Source: Candidatus Tisiphia endosymbiont of Dioctria linearis (GTDB lineage: Bacteria > Pseudomonadota > Alphaproteobacteria > Rickettsiales > Rickettsiaceae). Taken from it: DNA of 64,000 nt. Positions within the stretch are counted from its first letter, which is position 1; each line of letters begins with the position of its first letter. The translations under genes were made by a program, and so were the position numbers. A model generated the notes under the pieces. It was given only the letters and a program-made list of their open reading frames with translations. It was not told the origin of the DNA and did no database searches. The DNA lies in the NCBI RefSeq assembly GCF_964026545.1, contig NZ_OZ032156.1, positions 558,001 to 622,000 of the forward strand. The letters run 5' to 3'. Shown piece after piece: positions 18,739 through 30,775 of this stretch.

Positions 18739-19494
18739 ATGGTCAGAATTTTCTTTATAATTTTATTACTTATTTCTACATCAGCTTGTACTAAAACTAC
18801 TTTTATTAGATCCGCACCTGATTATTCACAATCGCTAGTTAAATCCAAAATCGCATTGCTTTTGCCACCAAAAGTTGAAATAAATCAAGTTGATGCTTTT
18901 AACAAAAAAACCAGAGTTTATGAGTACGAAGATAGACTTGAAGAGAATATTATCGATGTATTCATAACCAAAATGCAGGATAAAGGGTATAATATTAAAC
19001 TTTTCTCTAGAACAGAAATTGGCACTAACAAATTATCCAAGGACGTTGTTGATGTTAAAGATAATTTTGATGAAATTCTGGGGATACTCTATGCTGGTGG
19101 AGCTTGGAAAGAAGATGTGGCATACTCTATCGATCAAAAAATTCCTTCTGCAATTGAACTTGGTAAAAGGACAGGTGCTGATTTGTTAGTTGTAATGAAT
19201 TTCTATGGTGAAAGCAAAACATCTGGTGCTGTGACTAAGGATTTTTGTACAGAGATTTTGAAGGGAGTTCTCACTGGTAGAATCGATTCAAGTGATCCAT
19301 CAGAATTTTCAATAGTTAGATTAGCGATTCTTGATTCATTAACTGGTAGAGTACTATGGACACATTCAGTATCTCTTTCTAAAGATATGATTGACACCAC
19401 TATTGAAAATTTCTCTGATAATAACAAAGTGGATAGGAAAAATCTTTCTATATTGTTTAATTCAGCACTTGCAGATCTTCCAGATGCAACATAG
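18739..19494 (+). CDS. Putative lipoprotein of unknown function
   Basis: The 251-residue product starts with a lipoprotein signal (IFFIILLLISTSAC); the lipid cysteine is near residue 17. The body (KIALLLPPKVEINQVDAF, RTGADLLVVMNFYGES, LAILDSLTGRVLWTHS) recalls periplasmic lipoproteins of the GNA1162/CsgG-like fold, in which a nucleotide-binding-like domain ends with a LWxxS strand. That similarity is my inference from pattern only. It follows the glycine-zipper lipoprotein and precedes the convergent dnaE gene. No catalytic residues are recognisable. Confidence 0.7.
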   Translation: MVRIFFIILLLISTSACTKTTFIRSAPDYSQSLVKSKIALLLPPKVEINQVDAFNKKTRVYEYEDRLEENIIDVFITKMQDKGYNIKLFSRTEIGTNKLSKDVVDVKDNFDEILGILYAGGAWKEDVAYSIDQKIPSAIELGKRTGADLLVVMNFYGESKTSGAVTKDFCTEILKGVLTGRIDSSDPSEFSIVRLAILDSLTGRVLWTHSVSLSKDMIDTTIENFSDNNKVDRKNLSILFNSALADLPDAT

Positions 19495-19520
19495 AGCAAT
19501 TAATGCTATCTCCAACAGCT

Positions 19521-22500
19521 TCATAGCTTTGCAGAACATGACGTAAATTGATTGAGAAATTCAAAATCTTCAGTTTCTAGAGACAAAATCTCTGGTAAAC
19601 ATATTTTAGCTGTAAAGTTATTATCTATACTAACCTTAAGCAATAAAATTATTCTGATATTATTACGTTCAGGGTTAATACGTTTTTTCAGCAAATCGAC
19701 TATTTGACATAATTCAGAATGATTTTGTGGGTACAGTTTTATCTCTAATCGTTCTTCATTTATTATATCATCAATAGTTGCGAAACTTTTAGCAATTAGT
19801 CTTATTCCTCCAGCGTCTTTAAACAAATCACAACTCACTACCACTAAACTTTGAACATCGAGTAAATGAACGAAATTCTTTAATATTTCTTCACTATAAA
19901 TAGTCAGTTCAAAAATGCCAAATTGATCAGATAGTTGTAAAGTGATAAACCTGCCGCGAGATGACATACGTGAATCTTTTTTTTGTATTACACCAGCTAT
20001 CCTTATCTGACTTGAACCATCTAGAAAGTCATTTTGTAGGTTAATTGAAGTCGAAATATTAAGCCGGGATAGCAAATCTTGATGTTTTGATAATGGATGT
20101 AATGTAATAAACAGCCCTAATACCTCAAATTCATAACAAGATGCAGTATTATTATCCAGTGGTTCTGCGTCAATTAAAACTTGCTGATTTATGGAACTTA
20201 CCTTAATCAGACTAAATTGATCAGAAATTTTTTCGGCATGATAGGAAGAAGCATAAGCTAGAAGTTTAGAGATACTTAATAATAACTGATTACGATTAGA
20301 ATGTAGCGTATCAAAACATCCAGCTTTAATAATATTTTCTAATAATTTTCGATTAATTGATTTAAGCGGTAGCCTTTCAATAACATCTATAATATTTTTA
20401 AATTTACCATTTTTAACTCGTTCTTCTACTAATATTCTACCAAAATCAACCGTAACACTTTTAATAGCAGCTAGGGCATAAATTATCGATTTAGGCTTTT
20501 TGACATACTCTTCAGCTTCTTGTGATGTAGCTATAGTACTAAAATAACCAGAGGAAAGATTGATATTAGGAGGGATAATAGCAATGTTATTATTTTTGGC
20601 TTCTTGAATGAATAGATTGATTTTATCATGGTTATTTAGTTCAAGATTTAAGCACACTACCAAGAATTCAGCTGGGAAATTAGCTTTCAGATAGGCTGTT
20701 TGATAAGATATTACTCCATAAGCTGATGCGTGGGCTTTATTAAAACCATAGCTAGCAAATTTAGCTACCGTTGCAAAAATGGATTGGGCTTGCTGACGTG
20801 AGATGCCTTTGGCTATTGCCCCTTTTACAAAACTTTCTTCTTGTTCTGCCATTTCGGATTTTATTTTTTTTCCCATGGCTTTACGAAGTATATCTGCTCC
20901 ACCTAAACTATAGCCTGCCATTTCTTTGGCAATTTCTAAGACCTGTTCCTGATAGATAATAACTCCATAAGTTTCTTCTAGAATTGGTTTAAGCATCTCA
21001 TGCAAGTAATCCGGTTGTTGCAAACCATGTTTACAAGCAATATAAGTTGGGATGTTCTCCATCGGACCAGGACGGTATAATGCTCCTAACGCTATTATAT
21101 CTTGAATGGAGTCAGGTTTAAGACGCCTTAAACTATCCTGCATTCCGTTGCTTTCAAATTGGAACACCCCAATAGCTCGACCACTACATAGCATTTCATA
21201 AGTTTTCTGATCATCAAATAGCATATTAGTAAAATCAATATTTATGCCCTGATCTTTTAGCAGTTCTAAACATTTAGTAATGACAGTTAGAGTTTGCAGT
21301 CCTAAAAAATCAAATTTAATTAAACCAGCAATCTCAGCATATTTCATCGAATATTGTACTACCAACATGTCCGAGTTTAGGTCTTTATAAACCGGTAATA
21401 TTTCTACTAAATCTTTGCCAGCTATTACAATTCCTGCTGCATGAGTAGAAGCATGTCTATTAAGCCCCTCAAGTACTAAAGATGTGTCCAGAACTTGTTT
21501 GATCAGCTCCTCTTGACCATCTAAATTATACAAACCTTCACCACGTGCTGCTATGTTTAACTCCTTTATTTCCTTAATAGCCTGATTTAGTGTAACAGGA
21601 GAAACAGCATTAAATGGTACAAGCTCAGTTAAATATTCAGCATATTTATAAGGTAAACCAAGAACTCGTGAGACATCTTTGATCACAGCTTTTGCTTGCA
21701 TCTTACCAAAAGTGATGATTTGTCCAACTTTGTTATCCCCATATTTAGAACATACGTAATTTATAACTTCCCCTCGTCGCTCTTGACAAAAGTCAATATC
21801 AAAATCTGGCATTGATATACGTTCTGGGTTAAGAAAACGCTCAAATAATAGACCAAATTTAAGAGGATCAAGATCAGTGATTAAAAGACTCCACGCAACT
21901 ACTGATCCTACCCCAGAACCTCTACCAGGACCTACCATAATACCTTGTTGCTTGCTCCATTTTATAAAATCAGAAACTATTAGGAAATAGCCAGAAAAAT
22001 CCATTCGACAAATAATATCTAGTTCATAATTAAGACGAGTTAAATATTGCTGTTTAACATCTTCCTGCTCATCTATGGCAATATTTTCTCGTTTAAATTT
22101 TGTATCAAGTCTTAATAGTAATCCGGCTGTCGATTCTTTTTTAATTATGTCTACTTCATTAATATTTAGACTAGAGAAATTTGGTAACATTGGTGGATTA
22201 GCATGTGCCATAAAATAGCATCTTTGGGCTAAATGTACCGTATTTTGTACAGCATTAGGTAAATCACTAAAAAGTTCTAGCATTTCTTTTGGTGATTTAA
22301 AATAACATTCGTTACTTACCTTTTTACGATCCTCTACTTCTTTACTAACCCCAGTAGATATACATAATAATACGTCATGGGCATCATGCATATTAACATC
22401 ACTAAACAATACTTTATTGGTAGCAACTAGTGGAATACCAAGATTACTGGCTATTTTTATATAACTTTCTTCTATAGATTGTTCTACTGCTAGATTATGC

Positions 22501-23006
22501 CGCATAATCTCAAAATAAAAACGATCAGCAAAAATGCTTTGTAGCTTAGTTGCCCAAAAAATGGCTAATTCTTCATCCTTAGCAATAAGACTTTTACCAA
22601 TTATACCATCAGTATAACCGGATAAAATAATCAGCCCTTCCTGGTACTTAACTAAATCATCAAAAGTAATATGATTACAAATTTTACGATCATTTTTAGT
22701 AAAACTATCACTAACCGCCTTTAGTAGATTCTTGTAACCAATTTCATCCTTGGCAATAAGCACAATTTCACAAAAACTATTCTCGGTAAAAGCAATATTT
22801 ACAATTGCCGCATTTATAGGTTGTATTCCTGCTTTACAGCTAGCTAGAGCAAATTCTAACGAGCCAAATAAATTCCCCCTATCGGCTAAACAAATTGCTG
22901 GTATTTTATGCAATCTAGCTAATTCCATTATACGATCAATTGTTAAAGCACTCTCAAGAAATGAATATGAGCTTTGTACTCTTAAGTGAATGAAATCAAA
23001 CTGCAT
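19521..23006 (-). CDS. dnaE: DNA polymerase III subunit alpha
   Basis: DnaE is the replicative polymerase catalytic subunit. The 1161-residue product opens with the PHP domain ([18 protein letters not shown]). The C-family polymerase core has [16 protein letters not shown] and the catalytic [12 protein letters not shown] near residue 400. It continues through [28 protein letters not shown] and [11 protein letters not shown] helix-hairpin-helix and OB-fold ([19 protein letters not shown]) follow. The length matches the family. The ATG overlaps the stop of the UDP-glucose dehydrogenase gene by 11 bases, so the two are probably translated from one transcript. Confidence 0.97.
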   Translation of the reverse strand: MQFDFIHLRVQSSYSFLESALTIDRIMELARLHKIPAICLADRGNLFGSLEFALASCKAGIQPINAAIVNIAFTENSFCEIVLIAKDEIGYKNLLKAVSDSFTKNDRKICNHITFDDLVKYQEGLIILSGYTDGIIGKSLIAKDEELAIFWATKLQSIFADRFYFEIMRHNLAVEQSIEESYIKIASNLGIPLVATNKVLFSDVNMHDAHDVLLCISTGVSKEVEDRKKVSNECYFKSPKEMLELFSDLPNAVQNTVHLAQRCYFMAHANPPMLPNFSSLNINEVDIIKKESTAGLLLRLDTKFKRENIAIDEQEDVKQQYLTRLNYELDIICRMDFSGYFLIVSDFIKWSKQQGIMVGPGRGSGVGSVVAWSLLITDLDPLKFGLLFERFLNPERISMPDFDIDFCQERRGEVINYVCSKYGDNKVGQIITFGKMQAKAVIKDVSRVLGLPYKYAEYLTELVPFNAVSPVTLNQAIKEIKELNIAARGEGLYNLDGQEELIKQVLDTSLVLEGLNRHASTHAAGIVIAGKDLVEILPVYKDLNSDMLVVQYSMKYAEIAGLIKFDFLGLQTLTVITKCLELLKDQGINIDFTNMLFDDQKTYEMLCSGRAIGVFQFESNGMQDSLRRLKPDSIQDIIALGALYRPGPMENIPTYIACKHGLQQPDYLHEMLKPILEETYGVIIYQEQVLEIAKEMAGYSLGGADILRKAMGKKIKSEMAEQEESFVKGAIAKGISRQQAQSIFATVAKFASYGFNKAHASAYGVISYQTAYLKANFPAEFLVVCLNLELNNHDKINLFIQEAKNNNIAIIPPNINLSSGYFSTIATSQEAEEYVKKPKSIIYALAAIKSVTVDFGRILVEERVKNGKFKNIIDVIERLPLKSINRKLLENIIKAGCFDTLHSNRNQLLLSISKLLAYASSYHAEKISDQFSLIKVSSINQQVLIDAEPLDNNTASCYEFEVLGLFITLHPLSKHQDLLSRLNISTSINLQNDFLDGSSQIRIAGVIQKKDSRMSSRGRFITLQLSDQFGIFELTIYSEEILKNFVHLLDVQSLVVVSCDLFKDAGGIRLIAKSFATIDDIINEERLEIKLYPQNHSELCQIVDLLKKRINPERNNIRIILLLKVSIDNNFTAKICLPEILSLETEDFEFLNQFTSCSAKL

Positions 23007-24306
23007 CTTTTATACCAATAAGATAATATTTAAATCCAAGAGCCTTTAGCATATCCCCATCAAGAATATGCCTGAGATCAAGAATTATAGGAGATTTAAC
23101 TTTATGGCGAATAAGCGACCAATCTAAATCTTTAAACTCCGACCATTCGGTAGCCACTATAATTATATCACTATTTTTGCATGCACTAAGTGCTGAATCA
23201 GCAAAAAATACATTTTTTACTTCTTTTTTAGCATTATTCATACCTACCGGATCGAAGACTCTAATATTTGCTCCTTTATCAACTAGTATTTCGATGATTT
23301 TAATAGCTGGACTATTTCTAACATCATCCGTACCAGCCTTAAAAGTCAGACCCAATACACTAATAACTTTATTATGTAAATCGTTGCCTATGATATCATG
23401 AATTTTATCCACCATATCATATGGTCTCTGATAATTACTATTTATAACAGAATTAACTATTTGAAAATTACATTGATAATGTTTAGCTATTTGTCCAAGT
23501 GCTAACATATCCTTAGGAAAACATGAGCCACCAAATCCAGGACCGACATTTAAAAATTCTTTACCTATTCTCTTATCTAATCCAACCCCACAAGACAGAT
23601 CCTTAGTATTTGCCCCCATTTTCTCGCATAAATTTGCCATCTCATTAATAAAAGCAATTTTGGTCGCTAAGAAAGCGTTTGAGACATATTTAGTAAGTTC
23701 TGCAGTAACCAAATCAGTACTTACCATAGGTATATTCTTGGTAATCAAAGGTCGATATATCTCTTTTAGTAAATCTTCTGCCTGTTTATTATTGGTGCCA
23801 ATTAATATTCTATCAGGGTTTAAAAAATCCTCTATAGCAGTACCTTCTCTAAGAAATTCAGGATTTGAAGCAACGGAAAATTTAAAATTCTTGTTATTTA
23901 AATAATCAATAATTTGGTTACATGTTGTTGGAGGTACAGTCGATTTTATAATAATCAAACAATCGTCTTTAATCCATGGGCATAAATTATCGATAGCAGT
24001 AAATATATATTGTAAATCCGCCTCTCCTGAAGGTAGAGACGGTGTTCCTACCGTAATAAATACCGCTTGTGAATTTTGTAATTCAGCCGAATAGCTAGCT
24101 GTAAATTGTAACTTACCAGATTTTACTAATGGCGGTAAATATTCAGCTAATTTTGGTTCATAAATTGGTAAAATATTTTTTTTTAATTGGTCGATCTTAG
24201 AAATATCACTATCTAAACAAGTAACGTCGTGTCCTAGGTAACTCATCATTACGCCAGATACTAGCCCAACGTAACCAGTACCTATAACATGAAGTTTAAT
24301 ATTCAT
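22996..24306 (-). CDS. udg: UDP-glucose 6-dehydrogenase
   Basis: This enzyme oxidises UDP-glucose to UDP-glucuronate with two NAD+, supplying sugar for surface polysaccharide. The 436 residues begin with the Rossmann motif [20 protein letters not shown]. The catalytic cysteine is in [14 protein letters not shown] (about 262). The substrate-binding segments [15 protein letters not shown] and [15 protein letters not shown] are intact. It is the upstream gene of a pair with dnaE. Its start is divergent from the AsmA-like gene. Confidence 0.95.
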   Translation of the reverse strand: MNIKLHVIGTGYVGLVSGVMMSYLGHDVTCLDSDISKIDQLKKNILPIYEPKLAEYLPPLVKSGKLQFTASYSAELQNSQAVFITVGTPSLPSGEADLQYIFTAIDNLCPWIKDDCLIIIKSTVPPTTCNQIIDYLNNKNFKFSVASNPEFLREGTAIEDFLNPDRILIGTNNKQAEDLLKEIYRPLITKNIPMVSTDLVTAELTKYVSNAFLATKIAFINEMANLCEKMGANTKDLSCGVGLDKRIGKEFLNVGPGFGGSCFPKDMLALGQIAKHYQCNFQIVNSVINSNYQRPYDMVDKIHDIIGNDLHNKVISVLGLTFKAGTDDVRNSPAIKIIEILVDKGANIRVFDPVGMNNAKKEVKNVFFADSALSACKNSDIIIVATEWSEFKDLDWSLIRHKVKSPIILDLRHILDGDMLKALGFKYYLIGIKDAV

Positions 24307-24394
24307 TAATTATCCTTATATACTTAGTGCAACAACTTTGTTATGCTATGCTGCTGTAAAGTATATATTAATTGACCAAATACTAAATAATAAA

Positions 24395-26920
24395 ATGATG
24401 CTCATTAAAAGATTTTTCATCAGCCTAAGCGTAATAGTTTGTATAGTTGTAGTAACTTTAAGTTTATTAATATTAAGCGGGAGTAAAGGGTATTTAGATA
24501 AGCCTATTAAGATGGCAATAGAATTTTACCTCGATAAAAAAAATACGAAAATACGAATTGGTAATTTACAAATAAGAAATAACATTTTGTCAATCGATAA
24601 AATCTTTATGGATTTAGCACATAACACCAAAAGTGAGATTAGCGATTTCAAAATCAGTTTTTTTATTGATGATATAAGAAGCAAACCATTGCTTCTTAGT
24701 ATTGTTGATATAGATAGCTTTTCCTTAATTTCTAAAGATAATCAACCTATAATAGATACTAAAATATCTGCTAAGTATATTGTAGATTTTTTTGAAAATA
24801 AGATTGAAACACAGTTAAACCTAAGTCCTATAAAAAATATTACTCTACTCGATAGTTATGGTAAGAAATTACCTAAGGGGGAAGGGCTTTGTTCTTATGA
24901 AAGTAAAATTTCTACAACTTTGAAGAAGTTAATCAATTGCAAGTTAACATTTGGTGATCAAGCATATCTATCATTCAATAGTATCTTGGATGGTAGCATA
25001 ATTCAAGCTAATGGTAATGTTGAAAATATTCCTATAATGATTTATCAAATTATTGAGAAAATTATCCCTGATAATCAAGTAATTTTATTTTTACAGGAAT
25101 ATATTAAAGATGGTTATATCAGAAATGGAGAATTTGATGTTAATTTTGATAAAAATTCTTTAGAAAACAATATTGCTCTAGTAAAAGCCAAGCTGCATGT
25201 CGTAGACCTTGAATATAAATACGATGTAGATTTTCCATCTTTAAGAAAAATTGATATAGATATTACTATATCTGGAGCCTCGGTTAAGTTTATACTGAAT
25301 CGTGCATATAGCGGTAACAGCCTTATTTCCAATGGAGTAATAACCTTTGAGTGGCAAGGGATGGATAAGTCTAATTTTATCGTTAGTGCCATAGCTAAGG
25401 GACCGAGTATCGATCTAATTAATTTTATCTCAAATGAGGATTATAACCAAGTAAAAAAACAAGGAATCGACCTTAGAAAAATTACTGGAACCGCTAATTC
25501 AAAAATTGGCATAATAATACCGATTAGTCCAGTTATAAAAAATACCTATGACATCTCTACGATAATAACTGGAGTAAATGCTAAAGCATTTAGTGACAAT
25601 ATCATACTAAAGAATGCAAAAATAACCGGAACATTTAATGGTGATAAGCTAAACTTAATAGGTACAGGTAAAATTAATGACTATGACAGTAATTTTACCT
25701 ATCAATATAATATTGATAATAATAACCATGATGATTATCAGCATCTATTAAAAGTAAAAACTACTATTGTCGGTAATAACCAGAAACTTGGTATATTCAA
25801 GTTAATTTCAGGTAGTAGTATCCTAGATTTTGAATATAAAGAGCAACAAAATAACAGAGGTCAATCTAATACCGGCTTCATTAAAGCCAATGCTAATCTC
25901 AAAAATTTGGAATTTTATATTGATAAAATATCTATACATAAAAAGCTTTCTAATGAAGCTAAACTGGTGTTAACTGGTAAGTTATATGATGACCAAAAAG
26001 GTGATATTAATTTTGCCCTTTCGGGAGAAAATAACTTAAAAATAGTTGGCAAGGTTACAACACAAGATGATAAATATGATGTTACTTTACCGATTATTGC
26101 TTATGGTACTACTGATCTGATAGGAAAGTTACTTTTAGGTAAAGATAGCTTGAGTGCTGAAATTCAGGGCAAACAACTAGATTTGTCTAAGTCTAATATG
26201 ATGCAATTCTTAGAAAAAGAAGGAGAGCCACAAAACATTCATTTAAAAGTTGATGTAGATAAAGTAAGGTTAAAAAATAATATAATGCTTGATAAGCTTA
26301 ATTTACAAATTGATTGTAATAAAATAAAATGCTTTTCTGGTTCTTTAGATTCAAAAATTGGCACTAGATCTTTTAAAATGCTACTTACAGAAAAAAAAGA
26401 TATGGAACAATGGATAGTTACCTGTGATAATGCTGGAGCTTTATTTAGAGGTATTGGCATGTATAGTAACATGAAGTCTGGTATTATAAATCTAACACTT
26501 GATACAAAAAGACATGAGGTTAAGAAGGGTGAAATAATACCAATCTTAGATGGTACATTTGACATAAAACGTTTTGTTACTACCGATATGTCTTTTTTAA
26601 CTAGGATGGTATCATTTGTTTCGTTTCCAGGTTTTATGAGTTTTATATTAAATAATAAGGATATCTTGTTTAATAATATGACAGGTAGCTTTAGTTATAT
26701 AGGTAATACCGTAAGTATTGCTAATACATCAGCTACTGGACCATTCTTTGATTTTACCATGAAAGGTACAATTGATACTAATAAACACCAAATAAAGCTT
26801 AAAGGTAATGTGATACCTTCTTTCTTTTTTGCTAGTACCATTATCACTAAAATACCAATAATTGGTAAAATATTTTCAAAGGTTGCCCCTTATTCTGTAG
26901 AGTTAAAATATAAGGAGTAA
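24395..26920 (+). CDS. AsmA/YhdP-like membrane-anchored protein
   Basis: From the ATG at 24395 the product has about 841 residues: a single N-terminal membrane helix (FFISLSVIVCIVVVTLSLLI) followed by a long periplasmic region of beta-rich repeats. The C-terminal end (GTFDIKRFVTTDMSFLTRM, NNMTGSFSYIGNTVSIANT, GPFFDFTMKGTID) is typical of AsmA-like C-terminal domains found in YhdP/AsmA proteins. These are thought to form grooves that carry phospholipids between the membranes. A longer frame begins at 24338, but its first residues do not look like a signal. It is divergent from the UDP-glucose dehydrogenase gene. Confidence 0.8.
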   Translation: MMLIKRFFISLSVIVCIVVVTLSLLILSGSKGYLDKPIKMAIEFYLDKKNTKIRIGNLQIRNNILSIDKIFMDLAHNTKSEISDFKISFFIDDIRSKPLLLSIVDIDSFSLISKDNQPIIDTKISAKYIVDFFENKIETQLNLSPIKNITLLDSYGKKLPKGEGLCSYESKISTTLKKLINCKLTFGDQAYLSFNSILDGSIIQANGNVENIPIMIYQIIEKIIPDNQVILFLQEYIKDGYIRNGEFDVNFDKNSLENNIALVKAKLHVVDLEYKYDVDFPSLRKIDIDITISGASVKFILNRAYSGNSLISNGVITFEWQGMDKSNFIVSAIAKGPSIDLINFISNEDYNQVKKQGIDLRKITGTANSKIGIIIPISPVIKNTYDISTIITGVNAKAFSDNIILKNAKITGTFNGDKLNLIGTGKINDYDSNFTYQYNIDNNNHDDYQHLLKVKTTIVGNNQKLGIFKLISGSSILDFEYKEQQNNRGQSNTGFIKANANLKNLEFYIDKISIHKKLSNEAKLVLTGKLYDDQKGDINFALSGENNLKIVGKVTTQDDKYDVTLPIIAYGTTDLIGKLLLGKDSLSAEIQGKQLDLSKSNMMQFLEKEGEPQNIHLKVDVDKVRLKNNIMLDKLNLQIDCNKIKCFSGSLDSKIGTRSFKMLLTEKKDMEQWIVTCDNAGALFRGIGMYSNMKSGIINLTLDTKRHEVKKGEIIPILDGTFDIKRFVTTDMSFLTRMVSFVSFPGFMSFILNNKDILFNNMTGSFSYIGNTVSIANTSATGPFFDFTMKGTIDTNKHQIKLKGNVIPSFFFASTIITKIPIIGKIFSKVAPYSVELKYKE

Positions 26921-27422
26921 AACTATAAACGTCATCGTCTTATCTTAGAGATAGAAAAGTGCTAAGAATGTGAAGGTAAAGAGGTTTGTAGGGATTTTGT
27001 TATAGGATTTGTAGTCATGTAAATGATATTTTTTGTTTGATATTATCAGATTCCAGAGATATAATCTCTTTCATGTATATTACAATATAAAAGGTTGCGT
27101 CGTTGCAAGATTACCAAAATTAACACAGTCTCAGCAAGATTTGTTCAATTTATTTGATCTCAAAATGCCCCAAATGACAAAATCTGCAAATGATAACATA
27201 TAGTCAGTAAAGAAAATTTAATTTTTTAGACATTGTGCCGCATACTAATCCCGTCTCGTAGCATAATTTTTGCTCCTCTCCATCTGGAAGATAAGTCGTG
27301 TCCACTTCAAATTCCTCAGCATAAATTAATTTACAACTGTAGTATTGATAGATTGCTTCGTCGACCTATGGTCTTCCTCACTAATAGACGAAGTGCTGCT
27401 AATCGGTTTGAAACTATAGAGG
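26921..27422. other. 502-base intergenic region with decayed sequence and a repeat fragment
   Basis: On the plus strand, 27081-27204 encodes YNIKGCVVARLPKLTQSQQD and continues through LFNLFDLKMPQM to a stop. This looks like the tail of a lost protein, possibly a transposase, but I cannot name it. Near 27346-27395, ATTGATAGATTGCTTCGTCG and CTCACTAATAGACG recall half of a family D repeat. No RNA gene or terminator is recognised in the rest. Confidence 0.45.
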
Positions 27423-27686
27423 CTAATTCATGTTTTTAATTTTTTGAGATAATTTACTGATTTTACGTGAGGCGGTATTTAACTTGATAATATTCTTTGT
27501 TACGCCTTTCATTATTTCAGATTGCGCAACAATCAACGCTAATCTGGCCGATTCTTTTGAACCGCTAGCAACTTCTTGCAAAACTTTTTTTAAATATGTT
27601 TTAATTCTACTCGATCTATTCTTATTTATTAAAGTTTTTTTGATTGTTTGTCTTATTGCCTTTTTTGCTGATGAATGATTAGCCAT
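27423..27686 (-). CDS. rpsT: 30S ribosomal protein S20
   Basis: S20 is a primary 16S rRNA-binding protein of the small subunit. The 87 residues start [20 protein letters not shown] and contain [13 protein letters not shown] and [20 protein letters not shown], the family pattern of three basic helices. It lies 24 bases downstream of rplQ on the same strand. It could be the last gene of the alpha operon transcript, although rpsT is usually placed elsewhere in bacteria. Confidence 0.95.
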   Translation of the reverse strand: MANHSSAKKAIRQTIKKTLINKNRSSRIKTYLKKVLQEVASGSKESARLALIVAQSEIMKGVTKNIIKLNTASRKISKLSQKIKNMN

Positions 27687-27710
27687 ATTTATTATTTTCC
27701 TACAGATTCA

Positions 27711-28130
27711 TTAATTTTGTTCTTCATGATTATGACTTTCTGCTTGTGGAGTCATACAGCCTTTACTATTTACATCTCTATCAACGAACTCAATATAAGC
27801 CAGTGGTGCCATATCGCCATAGCGAGAACCAGCCTTTATTATCCTAGTATATCCACCTGGACGTTCACTATATCTTTTACCTAAAACGCTAATAAGTTTT
27901 TCAGTTGCCACTTTATCTTTGATTTTAGCAAGTACCATTCTTCTAGTTGCTAAATCAGATTTCTTAGCTTTAGTTACTAGCACCTCAATATATGGTCTAA
28001 GCTCTTTAGCTTTAGGTAAAGTTGTCTTTATTTGCTCATTCATCACAAGTGCCACAGCCATATTAGCAAACATCGCCTGCCTATGACTACTTGTTCTGTT
28101 GAGTTTTCTACCCTTAATTTTATGTCGCAT
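27711..28130 (-). CDS. rplQ: 50S ribosomal protein L17
   Basis: L17 binds 23S rRNA near the peptide exit tunnel. The 139-residue product begins [20 protein letters not shown], which is diagnostic, and includes [29 protein letters not shown] in parts. A poorly conserved tail rich in Glu, His and Asn follows ([15 protein letters not shown]), as in other alphaproteobacteria. It is 14 bases downstream of rpoA, the standard order. Confidence 0.97.
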   Translation of the reverse strand: MRHKIKGRKLNRTSSHRQAMFANMAVALVMNEQIKTTLPKAKELRPYIEVLVTKAKKSDLATRRMVLAKIKDKVATEKLISVLGKRYSERPGGYTRIIKAGSRYGDMAPLAYIEFVDRDVNSKGCMTPQAESHNHEEQN

Positions 28131-28144
28131 ATTGTTACCTTAAA

Positions 28145-29164
28145 TTAATATGGATCTTCGTAACGCTTAGATATATCCTGAATATTTTCTGGAGGCCAGC
28201 CTGCTACGTCCATACCAAATTTCAAGCCAAAAGTGGCTAATATATCCTTGATCTCATTAAGAGATTTTCTACCAAAATTTTGAGTTCTCAGCATTTCTCC
28301 TTCTGTCTTGATAACAAGATCTCCTATATAAATTATATTATCATTTTTCAAACAATTTTGAGATCTGACAGATAATTCTAATTCCTCAACTTTTTTCAAC
28401 AAGGCTGGATTAAATGATAATTCTTCCAATTTATCTTGTTTATCTTCTACTTGCTCTTCAAATGTAATAAATAATTGTAACTGATCTTGCAAAATCCTAG
28501 CAGCAAGGGCTATAGCCATCTCAGGAGAGATACTACCATTAGTTTCAACGGTCATAATTAGCTTGTCATAATCTGTAACTTGACCAACACGTGTATTATC
28601 AACTTTATAGGTAACCTTCCTTACAGGACTAAATAATGCATCTATTGGGATTACCCCAATAGCTGATTCTGAATCAACATTACTCACAGCAGGAACATAA
28701 CCTTTTCCCGTCTCACACACTAGTTCCATTTCAAGTTGAACTCCTTTTGCCAAGGTACAAATCATATGATTAGGAGTTAATATCTCTACATCATGACCTG
28801 CTCCAATCATACCGGCAGTTACCACGCAAGGACCAGTAGCACTTAATCTTACAATCTTTTTTTCGGAAGAATGCATCTTAATGGCTAAGGACTTAAGATT
28901 TAAAACTACATCAACTAAATCTTCTTTAACACCAGGTATAGCAGAAAATTCATGCACCACCCCTGGTATCTTTATCGAAGTTATTGCAGCACCCTGAAGA
29001 GAAGAAAGCAAAATCCTCCTCATAGCATTACCTACTGTTAAACCAAACCCTCTCTCTAAAGGCTCAACTACAATCTTTACTATATTAGCATTCTTATCAG
29101 GACTGTCATACACGATCTTCGAAGGCTTGATCAGTGAGTTCCAGTTTTTATTTAATGATAACAT
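28145..29164 (-). CDS. rpoA: DNA-directed RNA polymerase subunit alpha
   Basis: The alpha dimer nucleates RNA polymerase assembly, and its C-terminal domain contacts promoter DNA and activators. The 339 residues carry an N-terminal domain with [20 protein letters not shown] and [20 protein letters not shown] linker leads to the C-terminal domain with [16 protein letters not shown] and [14 protein letters not shown]. It lies between rpsK and rplQ as in most bacteria. No damage is visible. Confidence 0.98.
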   Translation of the reverse strand: MLSLNKNWNSLIKPSKIVYDSPDKNANIVKIVVEPLERGFGLTVGNAMRRILLSSLQGAAITSIKIPGVVHEFSAIPGVKEDLVDVVLNLKSLAIKMHSSEKKIVRLSATGPCVVTAGMIGAGHDVEILTPNHMICTLAKGVQLEMELVCETGKGYVPAVSNVDSESAIGVIPIDALFSPVRKVTYKVDNTRVGQVTDYDKLIMTVETNGSISPEMAIALAARILQDQLQLFITFEEQVEDKQDKLEELSFNPALLKKVEELELSVRSQNCLKNDNIIYIGDLVIKTEGEMLRTQNFGRKSLNEIKDILATFGLKFGMDVAGWPPENIQDISKRYEDPY

Positions 29165-29182
29165 TATTTACTACCTATCTCT

Positions 29183-29569
29183 CTATACTCTTCTTCTCTT
29201 TGGCGATCTAACACCGTTATGAGCAATGGCTGAAACATCCAAAATTGAGGTAACTATAAAATTTTGACTAAACACTGCCCGCATAGCCGATTCTCTTTGT
29301 GCCCCTGCCCCTTGCACTCTAATTGAAACAGTTTTAAGACCATGCTCTTTTGCTGCTTCTGAGGCTTTATCAACAGTTATTTGAGCGGCATAAGGAGTAG
29401 CTTTTCTAGCCCCTTTAAAACCATGTGTACCGGCTGTTGAGAACGCTATAGCATTGCCTTGCACATCTGTAAAAGTCACAATAGTATTATTAAAAGTTGT
29501 TTTTATATGAACAACACCAAGAGTGATATTTTTTCTTTTTTTCTTGATCTTAGTATTAGCCTGACTCAT
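29183..29569 (-). CDS. rpsK: 30S ribosomal protein S11
   Basis: S11 helps form the platform of the small subunit near the mRNA exit. The 128 residues include [53 protein letters not shown] and the C-terminal [12 protein letters not shown]. It sits 13 bases after rpsM and 18 before rpoA. Confidence 0.98.
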   Translation of the reverse strand: MSQANTKIKKKRKNITLGVVHIKTTFNNTIVTFTDVQGNAIAFSTAGTHGFKGARKATPYAAQITVDKASEAAKEHGLKTVSIRVQGAGAQRESAMRAVFSQNFIVTSILDVSAIAHNGVRSPKRRRV

Positions 29570-29581
29570 TATTATACCATA

Positions 29582-29959
29582 TTACTTTGTAACTTTTTTC
29601 TTACCGGCAATTGCAACAGCTTTGCCTTTTCTTGTTCTAGCATTAGAATGAGTATTTTGTCCTCGCACAGGCAACTTTCTTATATGCCTGAGACCTTGGT
29701 AACTTCTAATATCTTTTTTCTTCTTGATGTTAAGAGTTACTTCTCTTCTTAAATCACCTTCTACTCTATATTCTTTTTCAATAATATTACGTAAAATAAT
29801 TAATTCTTGATCAGTTAACTCTTTAACCCTTTTACTTTCAGATATTCCAGTTTTTTGACAAATCTTTTCTGCAGCAGAAAAACCAAGCCCATAAATATAT
29901 GTTAAACTCACTACTAATCTTTTGTTTGCTGGAATGTTAACACCCGCTATTCTTGCCAC
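29582..29959 (-). CDS. rpsM: 30S ribosomal protein S13
   Basis: S13 lies at the head of the small subunit and contacts the large subunit and P-site tRNA. The product starts [20 protein letters not shown] and ends with the basic tail [20 protein letters not shown] plus KKKVTK. I place the start at a GTG codon (29959) because the family begins ARIAGV, and GGAGA lies a fitting distance upstream. An ATG 27 bases further up would add residues not found in S13. It is 61 bases downstream of adk. Confidence 0.95.
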   Translation of the reverse strand: MARIAGVNIPANKRLVVSLTYIYGLGFSAAEKICQKTGISESKRVKELTDQELIILRNIIEKEYRVEGDLRREVTLNIKKKKDIRSYQGLRHIRKLPVRGQNTHSNARTRKGKAVAIAGKKKVTK

Positions 29960-30020
29960 AAATAATCTCCAAAATTTTGATAACAACCAAAAAGGAATAA
30001 TATAAAAATATCCCTTAAAG

Positions 30021-30659
30021 TCAAATAATTTCTAACATTTTATCTAAAACGCATTCTACTTCTTGCTTATCCTTACTCGCATCAACAACATAGAAATCAC
30101 TATTATCTCTATAATAGCTAAGTAATGGATAAGTTTCTATCTTATATTCTTCTATTCTATGTTTAATAGTCTGTTCATCATCATATTGCCGGTGAATAAA
30201 TTTATCTGATCCACAAACATCACAAACATCATCAACCTTAGGCTTAATAAAATAACTATTATAAATTTGTTTACAATTTGCACAACTAAATCTACCTAGA
30301 ATCCTTTTAATAATCACCTGATCGTCTATCTCAAAAAATACCACTTTAATCTTTTGATTAGCAAATTCTCTAAGAAAGCTAGCTTGCTCCAAATTACGAG
30401 GATAACCATCTAGAACATAACCATTTTTATATATCTCTCGAGTTAAAAACTTTTTAACTACATTATTTACCAATTTATGAGGGACAAGTTTTCCTTGTGC
30501 CATATATTCTTGAATTAACAGCCCCTCTTCGTTATTTACCTCTGTCATTTGTCTAAATATATCACCAGTAGACACATGAGGTAAGTTTAACTTTTCTGCT
30601 AATAACTTTCCTTGAGTTCCCTTCCCTGAACCAGGAGGTCCTATAAGCACTATAATCAC
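30021..30659 (-). CDS. adk: Adenylate kinase
   Basis: Adk interconverts ATP plus AMP with two ADP. The 212-residue product has the P-loop [10 protein letters not shown] at the N-terminus, VSTGDIFR for AMP binding and VLDGYPRN. The lid has four cysteines in CANCKQIY and CDVCGSDKF, so it probably binds zinc. It lies between secY and rpsM in the spc region, a position it keeps in many bacteria. In a cell that imports ATP through Tlc, Adk balances the adenylate pool. Confidence 0.97.
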   Translation of the reverse strand: MIIVLIGPPGSGKGTQGKLLAEKLNLPHVSTGDIFRQMTEVNNEEGLLIQEYMAQGKLVPHKLVNNVVKKFLTREIYKNGYVLDGYPRNLEQASFLREFANQKIKVVFFEIDDQVIIKRILGRFSCANCKQIYNSYFIKPKVDDVCDVCGSDKFIHRQYDDEQTIKHRIEEYKIETYPLLSYYRDNSDFYVVDASKDKQEVECVLDKMLEII

Positions 30660-30775
30660 TTTAAACCCATATTAACATAATATATACTTACCACTAAGCT
30701 ATAAAAACACATTATTTTAAAAATTAGCTACAAAAATTCTAGAATATTCACCTAAGTATAGCTAATAACTACAAC

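Noticed and set aside
26921..27422. Possible small stable RNA (4.5S RNA or tmRNA) in the gap before rpsT
   Set aside because: None of the conserved core sequences of these RNAs is visible.
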